Below are positions 24,965 to 33,917 of a stretch of DNA of 64,000 bases, one piece after another. This DNA comes from Streptomyces griseosporeus. GTDB taxonomy: Bacteria; Actinomycetota; Actinomycetes; Streptomycetales; Streptomycetaceae. How positions within the stretch are numbered: position 1 is the first letter of the stretch; each line of letters opens with the position of its first letter. The stretch is from contig NZ_BNBR01000006.1 of the NCBI RefSeq assembly GCF_014656055.1, forward strand, positions 62,001 to 126,000. The letters are read 5' to 3'. The notes beneath the pieces were generated by a model. That model ran no database searches. It was not told the origin of the DNA and was given only the letters and a program-made list of their open reading frames with translations. A program made the translations under genes and the position numbers.

Positions 24965-25627
24965 ATGTGCATCGCCATGACCCGTCGCTCCACGCTCCGC
25001 CGCCTGTCCCTGCTCGCCGCCTCGGCCGCCGTGATCACCGGAGGTGCCCTGCTGCCCGGCACCGCCCTCGCGGCCACCGGGGCGCCACCCTCCGCGGTGG
25101 CCGTCCAGGCGAACGGCCTCCGCACGGAGGCCGGGCAGTGGCAGGTGACCACGGACAAACCCAGCGGCGTCTCGGTGCAGCTGCCCGGCAAGCCCGAGAC
25201 CGTCCAGTTCACCCGGGCCACGGACGGTGTCGACGGCCGTGCCTACTTCGCGCAGACCGACTACGGGGTGCTCGCCCTGACCGTGTACGACGGCGCGGCC
25301 GGCGCCGACGACCTGCGGCCCATGCTGGACAGCTACCTCAAGGACGCGTCGCAGAAGGCCTCGACCAACGTGACCACCACCGCCAGCGAGGAGAGCACGG
25401 TCGAGGGCCTCCCCGCCCTCGACGCCCAGCTCGCCGGCGAGGACGGGAACGTGGGCTACGTCCGCTTCATCGCCGCCGGCCAGTTCATGATCCAGCTGGA
25501 GACCGTCGGCCCCCAGGACAAGGTGGACGCCATGACCGAGGCTTACATGCAGTTCCTCGGCAGCATGCAGTTGCAGAACAGCGACGGCGGCCCGACGGCC
25601 GACGGCGGCAGCGCCGAGCCGTTCTGA
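24965..25627 (+). CDS. secreted protein, possible Tat substrate
   Basis: About 220 residues. A signal peptide starts TRRSTLRRLSLLAASAAV and ends near PGTALA; the Arg pair followed by a hydrophobic run could serve the Tat pathway. The mature part is a compact beta-rich domain of about 180 residues (GQWQVTTDKPSGVSVQLPG, AYFAQTDYGVLALTVYDG, FIAAGQFMIQLETVG) with no recognised family. ATG at 24965 or 24977 may start it; neither has a good ribosome site, so leaderless expression is possible. Confidence 0.65.
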   Translation: MCIAMTRRSTLRRLSLLAASAAVITGGALLPGTALAATGAPPSAVAVQANGLRTEAGQWQVTTDKPSGVSVQLPGKPETVQFTRATDGVDGRAYFAQTDYGVLALTVYDGAAGADDLRPMLDSYLKDASQKASTNVTTTASEESTVEGLPALDAQLAGEDGNVGYVRFIAAGQFMIQLETVGPQDKVDAMTEAYMQFLGSMQLQNSDGGPTADGGSAEPF

Positions 25628-25651
25628 CCGCAGCGCGGTCCGGGCCTTCTC

Positions 25652-26554
25652 TCAGACGCGGTTCAGCATCTCGGAGAGGGCCTCGACCGCGGCGCTGCGG
25701 TTCTCCTGGGGGCTGCCGATGACGTAGGCCCGCAGCACGAGCCTGCCCTTGCGGCCGGTGGCCTGGGTGTAGGGCTGGTCCACCGACCGGCCGGTCGCGT
25801 CGACGGCCAGGCGGCCCTCCTCGACCGCCACCTCGTCGAACCCCTCGGGTGTCGCCATCTCGACCTCGTGCACGTCCTGCCACTGCTGCTTGCCCGAGTA
25901 CACCGTCCGGCAGCGCTGCGTGTCCGACTGCGTCCGGGCGAGGGCGGCCTCGGCGGAACGGGTGCTCTTCAGGACCACGACCACCGACTGGGCGGTCACC
26001 GACCCGCCGGTGCCGGCACCGTTGTTCTCCCGGTCGGAGTTTCGCTCCAGCGTGGCCAGCACGTCGTCGCCGGGCCCGGGGACGAGCCCGCAGTCGTCGT
26101 CGACCACCCTCAGGGGCTGCCCGCCGGTCTCGTAGGGCGAGCCCGGCCAGAAGCCGGCTCCCCAGTCGGTCGGTTTCAGCGCCACCCGGGAGGCGAGTTT
26201 CTGGGCCTCCGCCGGGGTGTCGACACCGGCGAGGCCGTCGTCACCGCGCCCCCGCAGCACGACCACGGCCACGGCCGCCGCGGCGGCCACCGCCACCACC
26301 GCGGCGACGCCGACGAGCACGGAGCCGCGACGCCACCAAGGGGGCCGGCGCCGCCTCCGCGGGGGCGGCTCGGCCGGTGGCCGGGCCGGTGGTTCGGCCG
26401 GGGGCTGGGCGGGAGGCTGGGCCGGGGGCCGGGCGGGAGGTCCGGGCGGGGGCTGGGCGGGAGGTTCGGGAGGAGGCTGGGCGGGCGGCGGCCCGGACAG
26501 GGGGCCGCGGGGCGGGCCAGGCGGGCCGGACGGCGGGGGCGGTGGGGTGGTCAC
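25652..26554 (-). CDS. proline-rich single-pass membrane protein
   Basis: 300 residues. The first 70 are almost entirely Pro/Ala/Gly (repeated PPAQPPAEPPARPP) and end in RRRRRPPWWRR. One membrane helix follows (GSVLVGVAAVVAVAAAAAVAVVVL). The remaining 190 residues are extracellular and include two Cys and a pattern like other actinobacterial sensor-type domains (AGFWPGSPYETGGQPLRVVDDDC, MATPEGFDEVAVEEGRLAV). GTG at 26554 follows AGGGACC. It converges on the secreted protein gene. Function unknown. Confidence 0.65.
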   Translation of the reverse strand: MTTPPPPPSGPPGPPRGPLSGPPPAQPPPEPPAQPPPGPPARPPAQPPAQPPAEPPARPPAEPPPRRRRRPPWWRRGSVLVGVAAVVAVAAAAAVAVVVLRGRGDDGLAGVDTPAEAQKLASRVALKPTDWGAGFWPGSPYETGGQPLRVVDDDCGLVPGPGDDVLATLERNSDRENNGAGTGGSVTAQSVVVVLKSTRSAEAALARTQSDTQRCRTVYSGKQQWQDVHEVEMATPEGFDEVAVEEGRLAVDATGRSVDQPYTQATGRKGRLVLRAYVIGSPQENRSAAVEALSEMLNRV

Positions 26555-26748
26555 GTGGTCCCTGTACCACCCGGGCCCCCCGCGCTACGGGCCCGCCCCG
26601 AGAGATCACCTGTCTGACCTCGCCGCGCCGGCACCGCCGCAACCTGGGCGCTCGTACTCAGCCGACTGCTCGGTCTGGGCACGGTGCGGGGCGGAAGTGA
26701 GTACGACCGCTCATGCCCGGCGGGCGGCCCGCACCGCAGGATGCGGGC

Positions 26749-27339
26749 ATGACCAAGCGACACTTCGGCCTGCTGGCCGCGACGCTGGCCCTGCTGGGAA
26801 CGGCGGGGTGCGGGAGCGAGGGGTATCCGCTCGCGGACCCGGTGGCGACGGCGACGCGGCTGGACGGGTACACGCAGACCGCGTACGACGCGCTGGGCCT
26901 GACCGGCGCCGCACTGGACGACGCGTGGCCGGGCGGTGGTCTGGAGGCCGAGGGCTGGAACTGCTACTCCCGGGACCTCGCGGACCAGCTCAGCGACTCC
27001 CCGCCGAGCGAGCCGGGTGTGGTCCGGGTGTCCGACGAGTGGGCGGTGAAGGGCGTGTCCCACGCCCGGGCGGTGGCCGCGCTGCGGCGGGCGCGCGGGG
27101 AGCTGGCGGCGCAGGGCTGGGAGGTGACCGACTTCGACGACACCCCGCAGCGGCTCCACCTGGAGCTGGAGCCGCCCGGCTCCGACGACAAGGTCTCCGT
27201 CGAGGAGTACCCCGGCGGCCGCCTCCAGGTCGGCGCCTACGCGGACTGCGCCCGCTACCCCGAGGGCACCGCGCTCGACGCCCAGGGCGATCCGGAGGTC
27301 CCGGAGCAGCGGGCGCCGGTCCAGTTGCGCGGCGAGTAG
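26749..27339 (+). CDS. small lipoprotein
   Basis: 196 residues. The signal peptide KRHFGLLAATLALLGTAGC ends in a lipobox with the lipidated Cys. The mature domain has alternating acidic and aromatic stretches (EGWNCYSRDLADQLS, EWAVKGVSHARAVAALRRARGELAAQGWEV) and a Cys near the end. ATG at 26749 is preceded by AGGATG. No family is recognised. A bidirectional terminator follows. Confidence 0.7.
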   Translation: MTKRHFGLLAATLALLGTAGCGSEGYPLADPVATATRLDGYTQTAYDALGLTGAALDDAWPGGGLEAEGWNCYSRDLADQLSDSPPSEPGVVRVSDEWAVKGVSHARAVAALRRARGELAAQGWEVTDFDDTPQRLHLELEPPGSDDKVSVEEYPGGRLQVGAYADCARYPEGTALDAQGDPEVPEQRAPVQLRGE

Positions 27340-27348
27340 CGCCGTACG

Positions 27349-27392
27349 CCGAAGGGGCCGCCCGCACCACGGATGGCAGGCGGCCCCTTCGG
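27349..27392. terminator. bidirectional terminator
   Basis: CCGAAGGGGCCGCC (27349-27362) and GGCGGCCCCTTCGG (27379-27392) pair perfectly over 14 bp between the lipoprotein gene and the convergent NADH dehydrogenase gene. Confidence 0.85.
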
Positions 27393-27415
27393 GCTGTGCT
27401 GGGTTGACCGCAGGG

Positions 27416-28804
27416 TCAGGAGGCCTTGGCCTTCTCCTCGGTCTTCGCGGCGGGGGCCGCGGGCGCCGGGGCCGGCTTGGCGGCCTCGTAGAACTCCTCG
27501 CGCGGGGACTCCAGGGCGCCGAGGGCGACGACCTCACGCTTGAGGAACATGCCGAGCGTCCAGTCGGCGAAGACCCGGATCTTGCGGTTCCAGGTCGGCA
27601 TCGCGAGGCCGTGGTAGCCGCGGTGCATGTACCAGGCGAGACGTCCCTTGAGCTTGATCTTCATCTTGCCCATGACGATCATCGCGACGCCCTTGTGCAG
27701 GCCGAGGCCCGCGACCGCGCCCTTGTTGGCGTGGCTGTACTCCTTCTGCGGGAAGCCCCGCATGCCGGAGAGGACGTTGTCACCGAGCACCTTGGCCTGA
27801 CGCAGCGCGTGCTGGGCGTTGGGCGGGCACCAGGCGTTCTCGTTGCCGGCCTTGCGGCCGACGAGGTCCGGGACCTGGGCGTTGTCGCCGGCGGCCCAGA
27901 TGTAGTCGGTGCCCTGCACCTGCAGCGTGGGCGCGCAGTCGACGTGGCCGCGCGGGCCCAGCGGCAGGCCGTAGCGGGCCAGCACCGGGTTCGGCTTGAC
28001 GCCGGCGGTCCAGACGATGGTGTTGGAGTCGACCTCCAGGCCGTTCTTCAGCACCACGTGGCCGTCGATGCAGGAGTCCATGGAGGTGGACAGGTAGACC
28101 TCGACACCGCGGGACTCCAGGTGCTCCTTGCCGTACTGGCCGAGCTTGGGGCCCACCTCGGGGAGGATCTTGTCGGCGGCGTCGACGAGGATGAAGCGCA
28201 TGTCCTCGCGGGACACGTTCTTGTAGTACTTGGCCGCGTCCCGGGCCATGTCCTCGACCTCACCGATGGTCTCCGCGCCGGCGAAGCCGCCGCCGATGAA
28301 GACGAAGGTGAGCGCCTTGCGGCGGATCTCCTCGTCGGTGGTGGAGTCGGCCTTGTCGAGCTGCTCGAGGACGTGGTTGCGCAGGCCGATGGCCTCCTCG
28401 ATGCCCTTCATGCCGATGCCCTGCTCGGCGAGGCCGGGGATCGGGAAGGTGCGGGAGACCGCGCCGAGCGCGATGACCAGGTAGTCGAAGGGCAGCTCGT
28501 ACGCCTCGCCCACCAGCGGGGCGATCGTGGCGACCTTGCGGTCCTGGTCGATGGTGGTGACCCGGCCGGTGAGGACCTCCGCCTTGGGGAGCACGCGCCG
28601 CAGCGGGACGACGACGTGACGCGGGGAGATGCTGCCGGCGGCGGTTTCGGGGAGGAAGGGCTGGTAGGTCATGTACGACCGGGGGTCGACGACCGTGACG
28701 GTCGCCTCGCCGTAGCGCATCTTCTTGAGAATGCGCCGAGCTGCGTACAGGCCTACGTACCCACCGCCTACTACGAGGATCCTGGGACGCTCCGTGGTGC
28801 TCAT
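27416..28804 (-). CDS. ndh: type II NADH:quinone dehydrogenase
   Basis: 462 residues. Two dinucleotide folds are visible: RILVVGGGYVGLYAARRI for FAD and FVFIGGGFAGAETIGEV for NADH. NAQHALRQAKVLGDNV and the amphipathic C-terminal region (RLAWYMHRGYHGLAMPTWNRK in part) suit peripheral membrane attachment. It passes electrons from NADH to menaquinone without pumping protons. The C-terminus is an Ala/Pro/Lys tail. Start ATG at 28804; the ribosome site is modest. A near-consensus Rex operator lies about 320 bases upstream, so NADH/NAD+-dependent repression is likely, as reported for streptomycete ndh. Confidence 0.93.
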   Translation of the reverse strand: MSTTERPRILVVGGGYVGLYAARRILKKMRYGEATVTVVDPRSYMTYQPFLPETAAGSISPRHVVVPLRRVLPKAEVLTGRVTTIDQDRKVATIAPLVGEAYELPFDYLVIALGAVSRTFPIPGLAEQGIGMKGIEEAIGLRNHVLEQLDKADSTTDEEIRRKALTFVFIGGGFAGAETIGEVEDMARDAAKYYKNVSREDMRFILVDAADKILPEVGPKLGQYGKEHLESRGVEVYLSTSMDSCIDGHVVLKNGLEVDSNTIVWTAGVKPNPVLARYGLPLGPRGHVDCAPTLQVQGTDYIWAAGDNAQVPDLVGRKAGNENAWCPPNAQHALRQAKVLGDNVLSGMRGFPQKEYSHANKGAVAGLGLHKGVAMIVMGKMKIKLKGRLAWYMHRGYHGLAMPTWNRKIRVFADWTLGMFLKREVVALGALESPREEFYEAAKPAPAPAAPAAKTEEKAKAS

Positions 28805-29123
28805 GCCATCGAGTATCCACCCGCCCCAGGGGGGTCGCTCGTGCGCCCCTTCACAAGCATGCACAGACCCTGTGCTACACTCCGCGGCCCGCGTGACATA
28901 GATCATGATCCGCGACGGGAACCGTGATCCGCTTCGCCCCGTTGTCAATGCCGCGTGAGCTGCCTCTCTGGGCTCGGGAGGGCGTCGTGAGGGGTCCGCA
29001 ACAGGGCGTCGGGCACGCGATCCGAAGGCACCCCTTCCCCCTCTTCTGAACATGTTCAAAGGCGAGTTCGGCACTCGAAGGGCGGATCCGAAGGCGTCCG
29101 GGGGGTCACTGGGAGGGAATTCC

Positions 29124-29141
29124 TTGTGAAGAACTTCACGA
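29124..29141 (-). promoter_or_regulatory. candidate Rex operator upstream of ndh
   Basis: TTGTGAA-N4-TTCACGA matches the Rex operator (TTGTGAA-N4-TTCACAA) with one mismatch, in the gap between the PRC-barrel gene and ndh. The gap 28805-29238 also holds a TGAACATGTTCA palindrome (29047-29058) and a GCACAG-N3-CTGTGC repeat (28861-28875). The long leader implied for ndh is unusual, so a nearer promoter cannot be excluded. Confidence 0.6.
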
Positions 29142-29238
29142 ACTTTCCCGACAGCGCGTCACCGGACAGCCCGTCAGCCCCGCTCACCCGTGGCCGAACT
29201 CGCTCAACAGTCGCCGCTGACCAGCGGGGATCGCACCC

Positions 29239-30171
29239 CTACGGGCGCTCGGGACCCATGCCGTCGCGGTCCTCGCGCGCCTCCTCGGCGCTGCTCTCGA
29301 TGCGCTCCTTGCGCACCTGTCCGCGGACGGTCTCCTGCTCGGTGTGCTCCTCGGCGGTCAGGCGCACCCGCTCCACCGGGACGGCCTCGGTCTGGACGAC
29401 CGGCCGCTCCTCGTGCAGCACGACCTCGTGCTCGGCCTCGCTGATCTCCGGGCCGGAGAGCGCGGCGTCGCGGTTCTCGTCGGTGATGGGCTCGCGCTCG
29501 ACGCGGACCTCCTCGTGCCGCAGCGGGACGGTGCGCTCCTCGTCCTCGGTGACGACGTACTTGCGCAGCCGCACGCGGCCCGTCTCGCGGCGCTCGACGC
29601 CGACGTGCATGCGCTCCTCGGAGCGCGTCATGGCGTCGTCCCGCCGCCCCGGCGCCTCGGCCCCGGCCGCTCCGGCCATGCCCGCGGCCCCGGCGGTCCC
29701 TGCGGTTCCGGCGGTCCCGGCGGTCTCAGTGCCGCCCGCCGCACCTGCCATGCCGGCGGCACCCGCGGCACCCGCGGCGCCCGCCGCGCCCTGGCCGCCC
29801 CCGTGGGCCCAGCCGCCCTCGCCGGGCTGGTTGGCACGGGACCAGGAGGCGTCCCAGTCCATGCCGTAGTACTCGTAGAGCCGGTGCTCCTCCTCTTCCG
29901 AGAGGTGACCGCCACCGTCGACGTCGACGTGCGGCGCGTCCTTGACCTTGCTCTTGGAGTACGGGACCTCGGTGTGACCGTCGACGACCCGGGCCTCACG
30001 GATGGGTACGAAGGTCTCGCTGGTGCCGAACATGCCGGTCTTCACGGACACCCACTCCGGGGCCCCGGTCACGTCGTCCAGGAAGACGTGCTTGGCCTCA
30101 CCGATCTTCTTGCCGCCCTCGTCGAGAACCGGGTGGTCCAGGACGGCCGGGATCTGTTCTCTGTTGATCAT
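29239..30171 (-). CDS. PRC-barrel and DUF2382 domain protein
   Basis: 310 residues. The N-terminal 75 form a PRC barrel (VLDHPVLDEGGKKIGEAKHVFLDD, WVSVKTGMFGTSETFVPI). A collagen-like Gly-Ala repeat region (AGAAGAAGAAGMAGAAG, then TAGTAGTAG) spans about 125-175. The C-terminal DUF2382 part shows RLRKYVVTEDEERTVPLRHEEVRVE and EHEVVLHEERPVV. This architecture is common in stress-related actinobacterial proteins and cyanobacteria. ATG at 30171 with GAGGCG upstream. Function unknown; probably cytoplasmic. Confidence 0.85.
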   Translation of the reverse strand: MINREQIPAVLDHPVLDEGGKKIGEAKHVFLDDVTGAPEWVSVKTGMFGTSETFVPIREARVVDGHTEVPYSKSKVKDAPHVDVDGGGHLSEEEEHRLYEYYGMDWDASWSRANQPGEGGWAHGGGQGAAGAAGAAGAAGMAGAAGGTETAGTAGTAGTAGAAGMAGAAGAEAPGRRDDAMTRSEERMHVGVERRETGRVRLRKYVVTEDEERTVPLRHEEVRVEREPITDENRDAALSGPEISEAEHEVVLHEERPVVQTEAVPVERVRLTAEEHTEQETVRGQVRKERIESSAEEAREDRDGMGPERP

Positions 30172-30279
30172 GGTTCGCCTCATCCCTCTCGTGGGGTGAC
30201 TCCCTCTCCGGGTTCACCACCACAAAAGGGACGAAACGACTCATGAGCAACACCAGTCACTTTCTTTTCAGCAGTGCAC

Positions 30280-31221
30280 TCAGGCCACAGACCAGGCGAT
30301 GCCGTCCAGAATGTCGTGCTCGCTCACCACGACCTCCTCCGCGCCCGTGCGCTCCATGATCGACAGGAGGACCAGTGCACCCGCCCCGATCACGTCGACG
30401 CGGCCCGGGTGCATCGAGGGAATCGCCGCGCGCTCGGCGTGGGTGGAGCGCAGCAGCCAGTCGGTGATCTCCTGGACCTTGGCACGGGAGACGCGGGAGT
30501 GGTGGATGCGGGTGGAGTCGTACTCGGGCAGCTCCTGGGCGATCGCCGACACCGTCGTCACCGAGCCGGCCAGCCCGACCAGCGTGCGCGCCTCACGCAG
30601 CGGCACCGTCCGCTCGGCCAGGTCGAGCGCGGCCTCGATGTCGGCGCGCATCGCGGCGATCTGCTCCTCGGTGGGCGGGTCGGTGACCTTCCCGTCGACC
30701 ACCAGGTGGCGCTCGGTCATCCGCACGCAGCCGACGTCCACGGACCGGGCGGCGCGCACGTGCTCCTCGCCGACGACGAACTCGGTCGAGCCGCCGCCGA
30801 TGTCCACCACCAGGAAGGGCCGCTCCAGGTGGTCGCGGCCGGTCAGCTCCTTCGTCGCGCCGGTGAAGGAGAACTCCGCCTCCTGGTCGCCGGTGATGAC
30901 CTCGGGCTCGACGCCGAGGATGTCCAGCACCCCGCGCACGAACTCGTCCCGGTTCTCGGCGTCCCGGGAGGCCGAGGTGGCGACGAAGCGCAGCCGCTCG
31001 GCGCCGTGCGCCTTGATGACCTCGGCGTACTCGCGGCACGCGGCGAAGGTCCGCTCCAGCGCCTCGGGCGCGAGCCGCCCGGTCCGGTCCACGCCCTGCC
31101 CGAGCCGCACGATCGTCATCCGGCGGTCCAGGTCGGTCAGTTCGCCGGTGGCCGGATCGCAGTCGGCGACCAGCAGGCGGATGGAGTTCGTACCGCAGTC
31201 GATGGCGGCGACCCGGGTCAC
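30280..31221 (-). CDS. ppx: Ppx/GppA family exopolyphosphatase
   Basis: 313 residues of the ASKHA fold. AAIDCGTNSIRLLV is the phosphate-1 loop, VVDIGGGSTEFVVG the phosphate-2 loop, and VIGAGALVLLSIM the adenosine-like motif. The length corresponds to the short actinobacterial Ppx that hydrolyses polyphosphate or pppGpp from the end. The GTG at 31221 overlaps the DUF501 stop (GTGA), with GAGGAGG upstream. Last gene of the eno-ftsB-DUF501-ppx cluster. Confidence 0.9.
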   Translation of the reverse strand: MTRVAAIDCGTNSIRLLVADCDPATGELTDLDRRMTIVRLGQGVDRTGRLAPEALERTFAACREYAEVIKAHGAERLRFVATSASRDAENRDEFVRGVLDILGVEPEVITGDQEAEFSFTGATKELTGRDHLERPFLVVDIGGGSTEFVVGEEHVRAARSVDVGCVRMTERHLVVDGKVTDPPTEEQIAAMRADIEAALDLAERTVPLREARTLVGLAGSVTTVSAIAQELPEYDSTRIHHSRVSRAKVQEITDWLLRSTHAERAAIPSMHPGRVDVIGAGALVLLSIMERTGAEEVVVSEHDILDGIAWSVA

Positions 31222-31766
31222 TGGCCGGCCTCCTCGGACGACTCGGACGTCTCGGGCAGGGTCACGCACGGTCCCTTGCGCCACCACTCCGGCAGCATCG
31301 CGATCGCCTCGTCGCCGAGCGGGTTCACGCCCGGCCCGGCGGCCAGCGAGTGGGCGACCAGGACGTGCAGGCACTTCACCCGGTCGGGCATGCCGCCCGC
31401 GCTGGGGAAGTTCCTCAGCTCCTCGATCTCGTCGCGGCGCCGGATGTAGTCCTCGTGGGCCGCGCGGTAGGCGGCGGCCAGCTCCGGGTCACGCCCCAGC
31501 CGCTCGGTCATCTCCTTCATCACGCCCTCGGCCTCCAGCGTGCCGATCGCGGAGTTCGCGCGCGGGCACGTCAGGTAGTACAGCGTCGGGAAGGGCGTGC
31601 CGTCGGGGAGCCGGGGCGCGGTCTCGACGACGTCCGGCTGCCCGCAGGGGCAGCGGTGGGCGATGGCGCGCAGCCCGCGCGGCGGACGCCCGAGCTGCTG
31701 CTTGAAGGCCTCGACGTCCGCGTCGGTGGGCTCGGTGCGCGGGGTGGTCGGCGGGGGCGTGTCCAT
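31218..31766 (-). CDS. DUF501 family protein
   Basis: 182 residues. The pattern LGRPPRGLRAIAHRCPCGQPDVV, FPTLYYLTCPRANSAIGTLEAEGVM and YIRRRDEIEELRNFPSAGGMPDRVKCLHVLVAH is the well-conserved DUF501 family. Cys pairs (RCPCG, TCPR) may bind a metal. It is translationally coupled to ppx by a GTGA overlap and follows divIC by 43 bases. Conserved gene order across actinobacteria suggests a cell-wall or growth link, but function is unknown. Confidence 0.88.
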   Translation of the reverse strand: MDTPPPTTPRTEPTDADVEAFKQQLGRPPRGLRAIAHRCPCGQPDVVETAPRLPDGTPFPTLYYLTCPRANSAIGTLEAEGVMKEMTERLGRDPELAAAYRAAHEDYIRRRDEIEELRNFPSAGGMPDRVKCLHVLVAHSLAAGPGVNPLGDEAIAMLPEWWRKGPCVTLPETSESSEEAGQ

Positions 31767-31809
31767 GCCTGTCTTTCTATCGGTCGTTCGGTGGTCGTGC
31801 GGCGGGGGG

Positions 31810-32286
31810 TCAGCGGTCGGAGGCGTCCGCCTTGTCCACCCCGTCCCAGACGTTGGAGTACCAGGGCCGGTCGGCCGCCCCGAGGTCGGTGTGCTCCTGC
31901 CGGTCCGCGGCCGGGTCGATGACGACGTAACCCGTCTCGCCCGGCATCACATAGTGCAGCCGCTGCCGGATCTGCTGCTCGGCGTAGGCGTCGTCCTGCC
32001 AGCGCGCCTTGAGGTCGCGCAGCTGTTCGACGCGTTCCTTCGCCTGCTGCTTCTGCCGCTGCAGGTCGGCGATCTCGGCGCGCTGGGAGACGTACTGCCT
32101 TATCGGGTAGGCGAGGGCCACGATCAGCGAGCACAGCACCAGCGCGAGCAGCGCCGCGCGGCCGGTGAGGCGGGAGCGGCGGGCCTGGCGGCGGGTCTGC
32201 GAGCGGTAGACCCGGGCGGCCGTCTGCTCGCCCAGCAACCGGATCCTGGTCGCGGTGGAGAAACGGTCCCGGTCCTTCACCGCCAT
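31810..32286 (-). CDS. septum formation initiator (FtsB/DivIC family)
   Basis: 158 residues, type II membrane protein. A basic N-terminus is followed by one membrane helix (AALLALVLCSLIVALAYPI, about residues 45-63), then a leucine-zipper-like coiled coil (QRAEIADLQRQKQQAKERVEQL) and a short conserved extracellular end (IRQRLHYVMPGETGYVVID). It recruits divisome partners at septa. GGGAGG precedes the ATG at 32286. It lies 105 bases after eno in the usual actinobacterial order. Confidence 0.92.
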   Translation of the reverse strand: MAVKDRDRFSTATRIRLLGEQTAARVYRSQTRRQARRSRLTGRAALLALVLCSLIVALAYPIRQYVSQRAEIADLQRQKQQAKERVEQLRDLKARWQDDAYAEQQIRQRLHYVMPGETGYVVIDPAADRQEHTDLGAADRPWYSNVWDGVDKADASDR

Positions 32287-32391
32287 GTCCAGCCTCCCGT
32301 TCACACGCGCGTACGTCCCCGCACACGGTACGGGACCGGGTACGGGGACGTACGTACGACGCTGCCTACGAGCGCACTACAAGGGCGGTGC

Positions 32392-33672
32392 TCAGCCCTT
32401 GAAGCGCGGGAAGGCGCTGCGGCCGGCGTACACCGCGGCGTCGTCGAGGATCTCCTCGATGCGCAGCAGCTGGTTGTACTTGGCGACGCGCTCGGAGCGG
32501 GCCGGGGCGCCGGTCTTGATCTGGCCGCAGTTGGTGGCGACGGCCAGGTCGGCGATGGTGACGTCCTCGGTCTCGCCGGAGCGGTGGGACATCATGCACT
32601 TGTAGCCGTTGCGCTGGGCCAGCTCGACGGCGTCGAAGGTCTCGGTCAGCGAGCCGATCTGGTTGACCTTGACCAGCAGGGCGTTGGCGGCGCCCTCCTC
32701 GATGCCCTTGGCCAGGCGCTCCGGGTTGGTGACGAACAGGTCGTCGCCGACGAGCTGGACCTTGTCACCGAGCTGGGCGGTGATGGTCTTCCAGCCCTCC
32801 CAGTCGTCCTCGAACAGCGGGTCCTCGATGGAGACCAGCGGGTACGCCGCGACCAGCTCGGCGTAGTACTCGGTCATCTCCTGGGCGGAGCGGCTCTTGC
32901 CCTCGAAGAGGTAGGAGCCGTCCTTGTAGAACTCGGACGCGGCCACGTCCAGGGCGAGCGCGATCTGCTCGCCGGGGGTGTAGCCGGCCTCCTTGATGGC
33001 CTCCAGGATGAGGTCCAGGGCCTCGCGGTTGGAGCCGAGGTTCGGGGCGAAGCCGCCCTCGTCGCCGAGGCCGGTGGACAGGCCCTTGCTCTTCAGGACC
33101 TTCTTCAGGGTGTGGTAGACCTCGGCACCCCAGCGCAGGGCCTCGGAGAAGGACTCCGCGCCGATCGGGGCGATCATGAACTCCTGGATGTCCACGTTGG
33201 AGTCGGCGTGCGAGCCGCCGTTCAGGATGTTCATCATCGGCACCGGCAGCAGGTGCGCGTTGGGGCCGCCCAGGTAGCGGAACAGCGGCAGGTCGCTGGC
33301 CTCGGCCGCGGCGTGCGCGACGGCGAGCGAGACACCGAGGATGGCGTTGGCGCCGAGGGAGCCCTTGTTGTCGGTGGCGTCCAGGTCGAACATGGCCTGG
33401 TCGATCAGGCGCTGCTCGGTGGCGTCGTAGCCGACCAGCTCCGGACCGATCTGCTCGATGACCGCGAGGACGGCCTTCTCCACACCCTTGCCGAGGTAGC
33501 GGTTCGAGTCGCCGTCGCGGAGCTCGATGGCCTCGAAGGCGCCGGTGGAGGCGCCGGACGGGACGGCGGCACGACCCGTGCTGCCGTCGTCGAGGCCGAC
33601 CTCGACCTCGACCGTGGGGTTGCCTCGGGAGTCCAGGATTTCCCGGGCTACGACGACGTCGATGGACGGCAC
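32392..33672 (-). CDS. eno: enolase
   Basis: Converts 2-phosphoglycerate to phosphoenolpyruvate with Mg2+. 426 residues, the normal length. VPSGASTGAFEAIELRDGD, GDEGGFAPNL, the metal ligands in SIEDPLFEDDW and LVGDDLFVTN, LLVKVNQIGSLTE with catalytic Lys, and SHRSGETED are all present. AAGGAG abuts the ATG at 33678 directly, so the GTG six bases further (33672) is the correct start, giving the N-terminus MPSIDVVVARE. First gene of the eno-divIC-DUF501-ppx cluster. Confidence 0.97.
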   Translation of the reverse strand: MPSIDVVVAREILDSRGNPTVEVEVGLDDGSTGRAAVPSGASTGAFEAIELRDGDSNRYLGKGVEKAVLAVIEQIGPELVGYDATEQRLIDQAMFDLDATDNKGSLGANAILGVSLAVAHAAAEASDLPLFRYLGGPNAHLLPVPMMNILNGGSHADSNVDIQEFMIAPIGAESFSEALRWGAEVYHTLKKVLKSKGLSTGLGDEGGFAPNLGSNREALDLILEAIKEAGYTPGEQIALALDVAASEFYKDGSYLFEGKSRSAQEMTEYYAELVAAYPLVSIEDPLFEDDWEGWKTITAQLGDKVQLVGDDLFVTNPERLAKGIEEGAANALLVKVNQIGSLTETFDAVELAQRNGYKCMMSHRSGETEDVTIADLAVATNCGQIKTGAPARSERVAKYNQLLRIEEILDDAAVYAGRSAFPRFKG

Positions 33673-33850
33673 GAGCATCTCCTTCTTGGATGTGACGCTG
33701 AATGCGCGAGGCTGGTCTGCCGCGCGACTAGAGCCTAACCGTCCTCGGGCCGTCGGCCACCGACCGACCGTCCCGTGGACTGGGCAAGACGGTACCTATT
33801 GTTTACGACCGGAACAAAGCGGCCGGGCGAATTCCAGGGAGCGGACACGG

Positions 33851-33897
33851 AAAAACCCCGCCCCGGTGCGTACGGGGGAACACGCACCGGGACGGGG
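33851..33897 (-). terminator. rho-independent terminator of rpfA
   Basis: On the minus strand a 16-bp GC-rich stem with one mismatch (arms at 33856-33871 and 33882-33897) is followed immediately by TTTTT (33855-33851). It lies 20 bases past the rpfA stop. It is one of the few classic terminators in the window. Confidence 0.85.
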
Positions 33898-33917
33898 AGT
33901 CATGCGGGGGGGGCCGC

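Noticed and set aside
28861..28875. GCACAG-N3-CTGTGC as a Crp-type site before ndh
   Set aside because: Spacing and half sites do not fit the Crp consensus; kept only as a note in the Rex entry.
27404..28927. Plus-strand 507-codon frame opposite ndh
   Set aside because: The minus strand encodes a complete type II NADH dehydrogenase; the antisense frame has no domain.
29047..29058. TGAACATGTTCA considered as an SOS (LexA) box
   Set aside because: The actinobacterial SOS box needs GAAC-N4-GTTC; here only two bases separate the arms.
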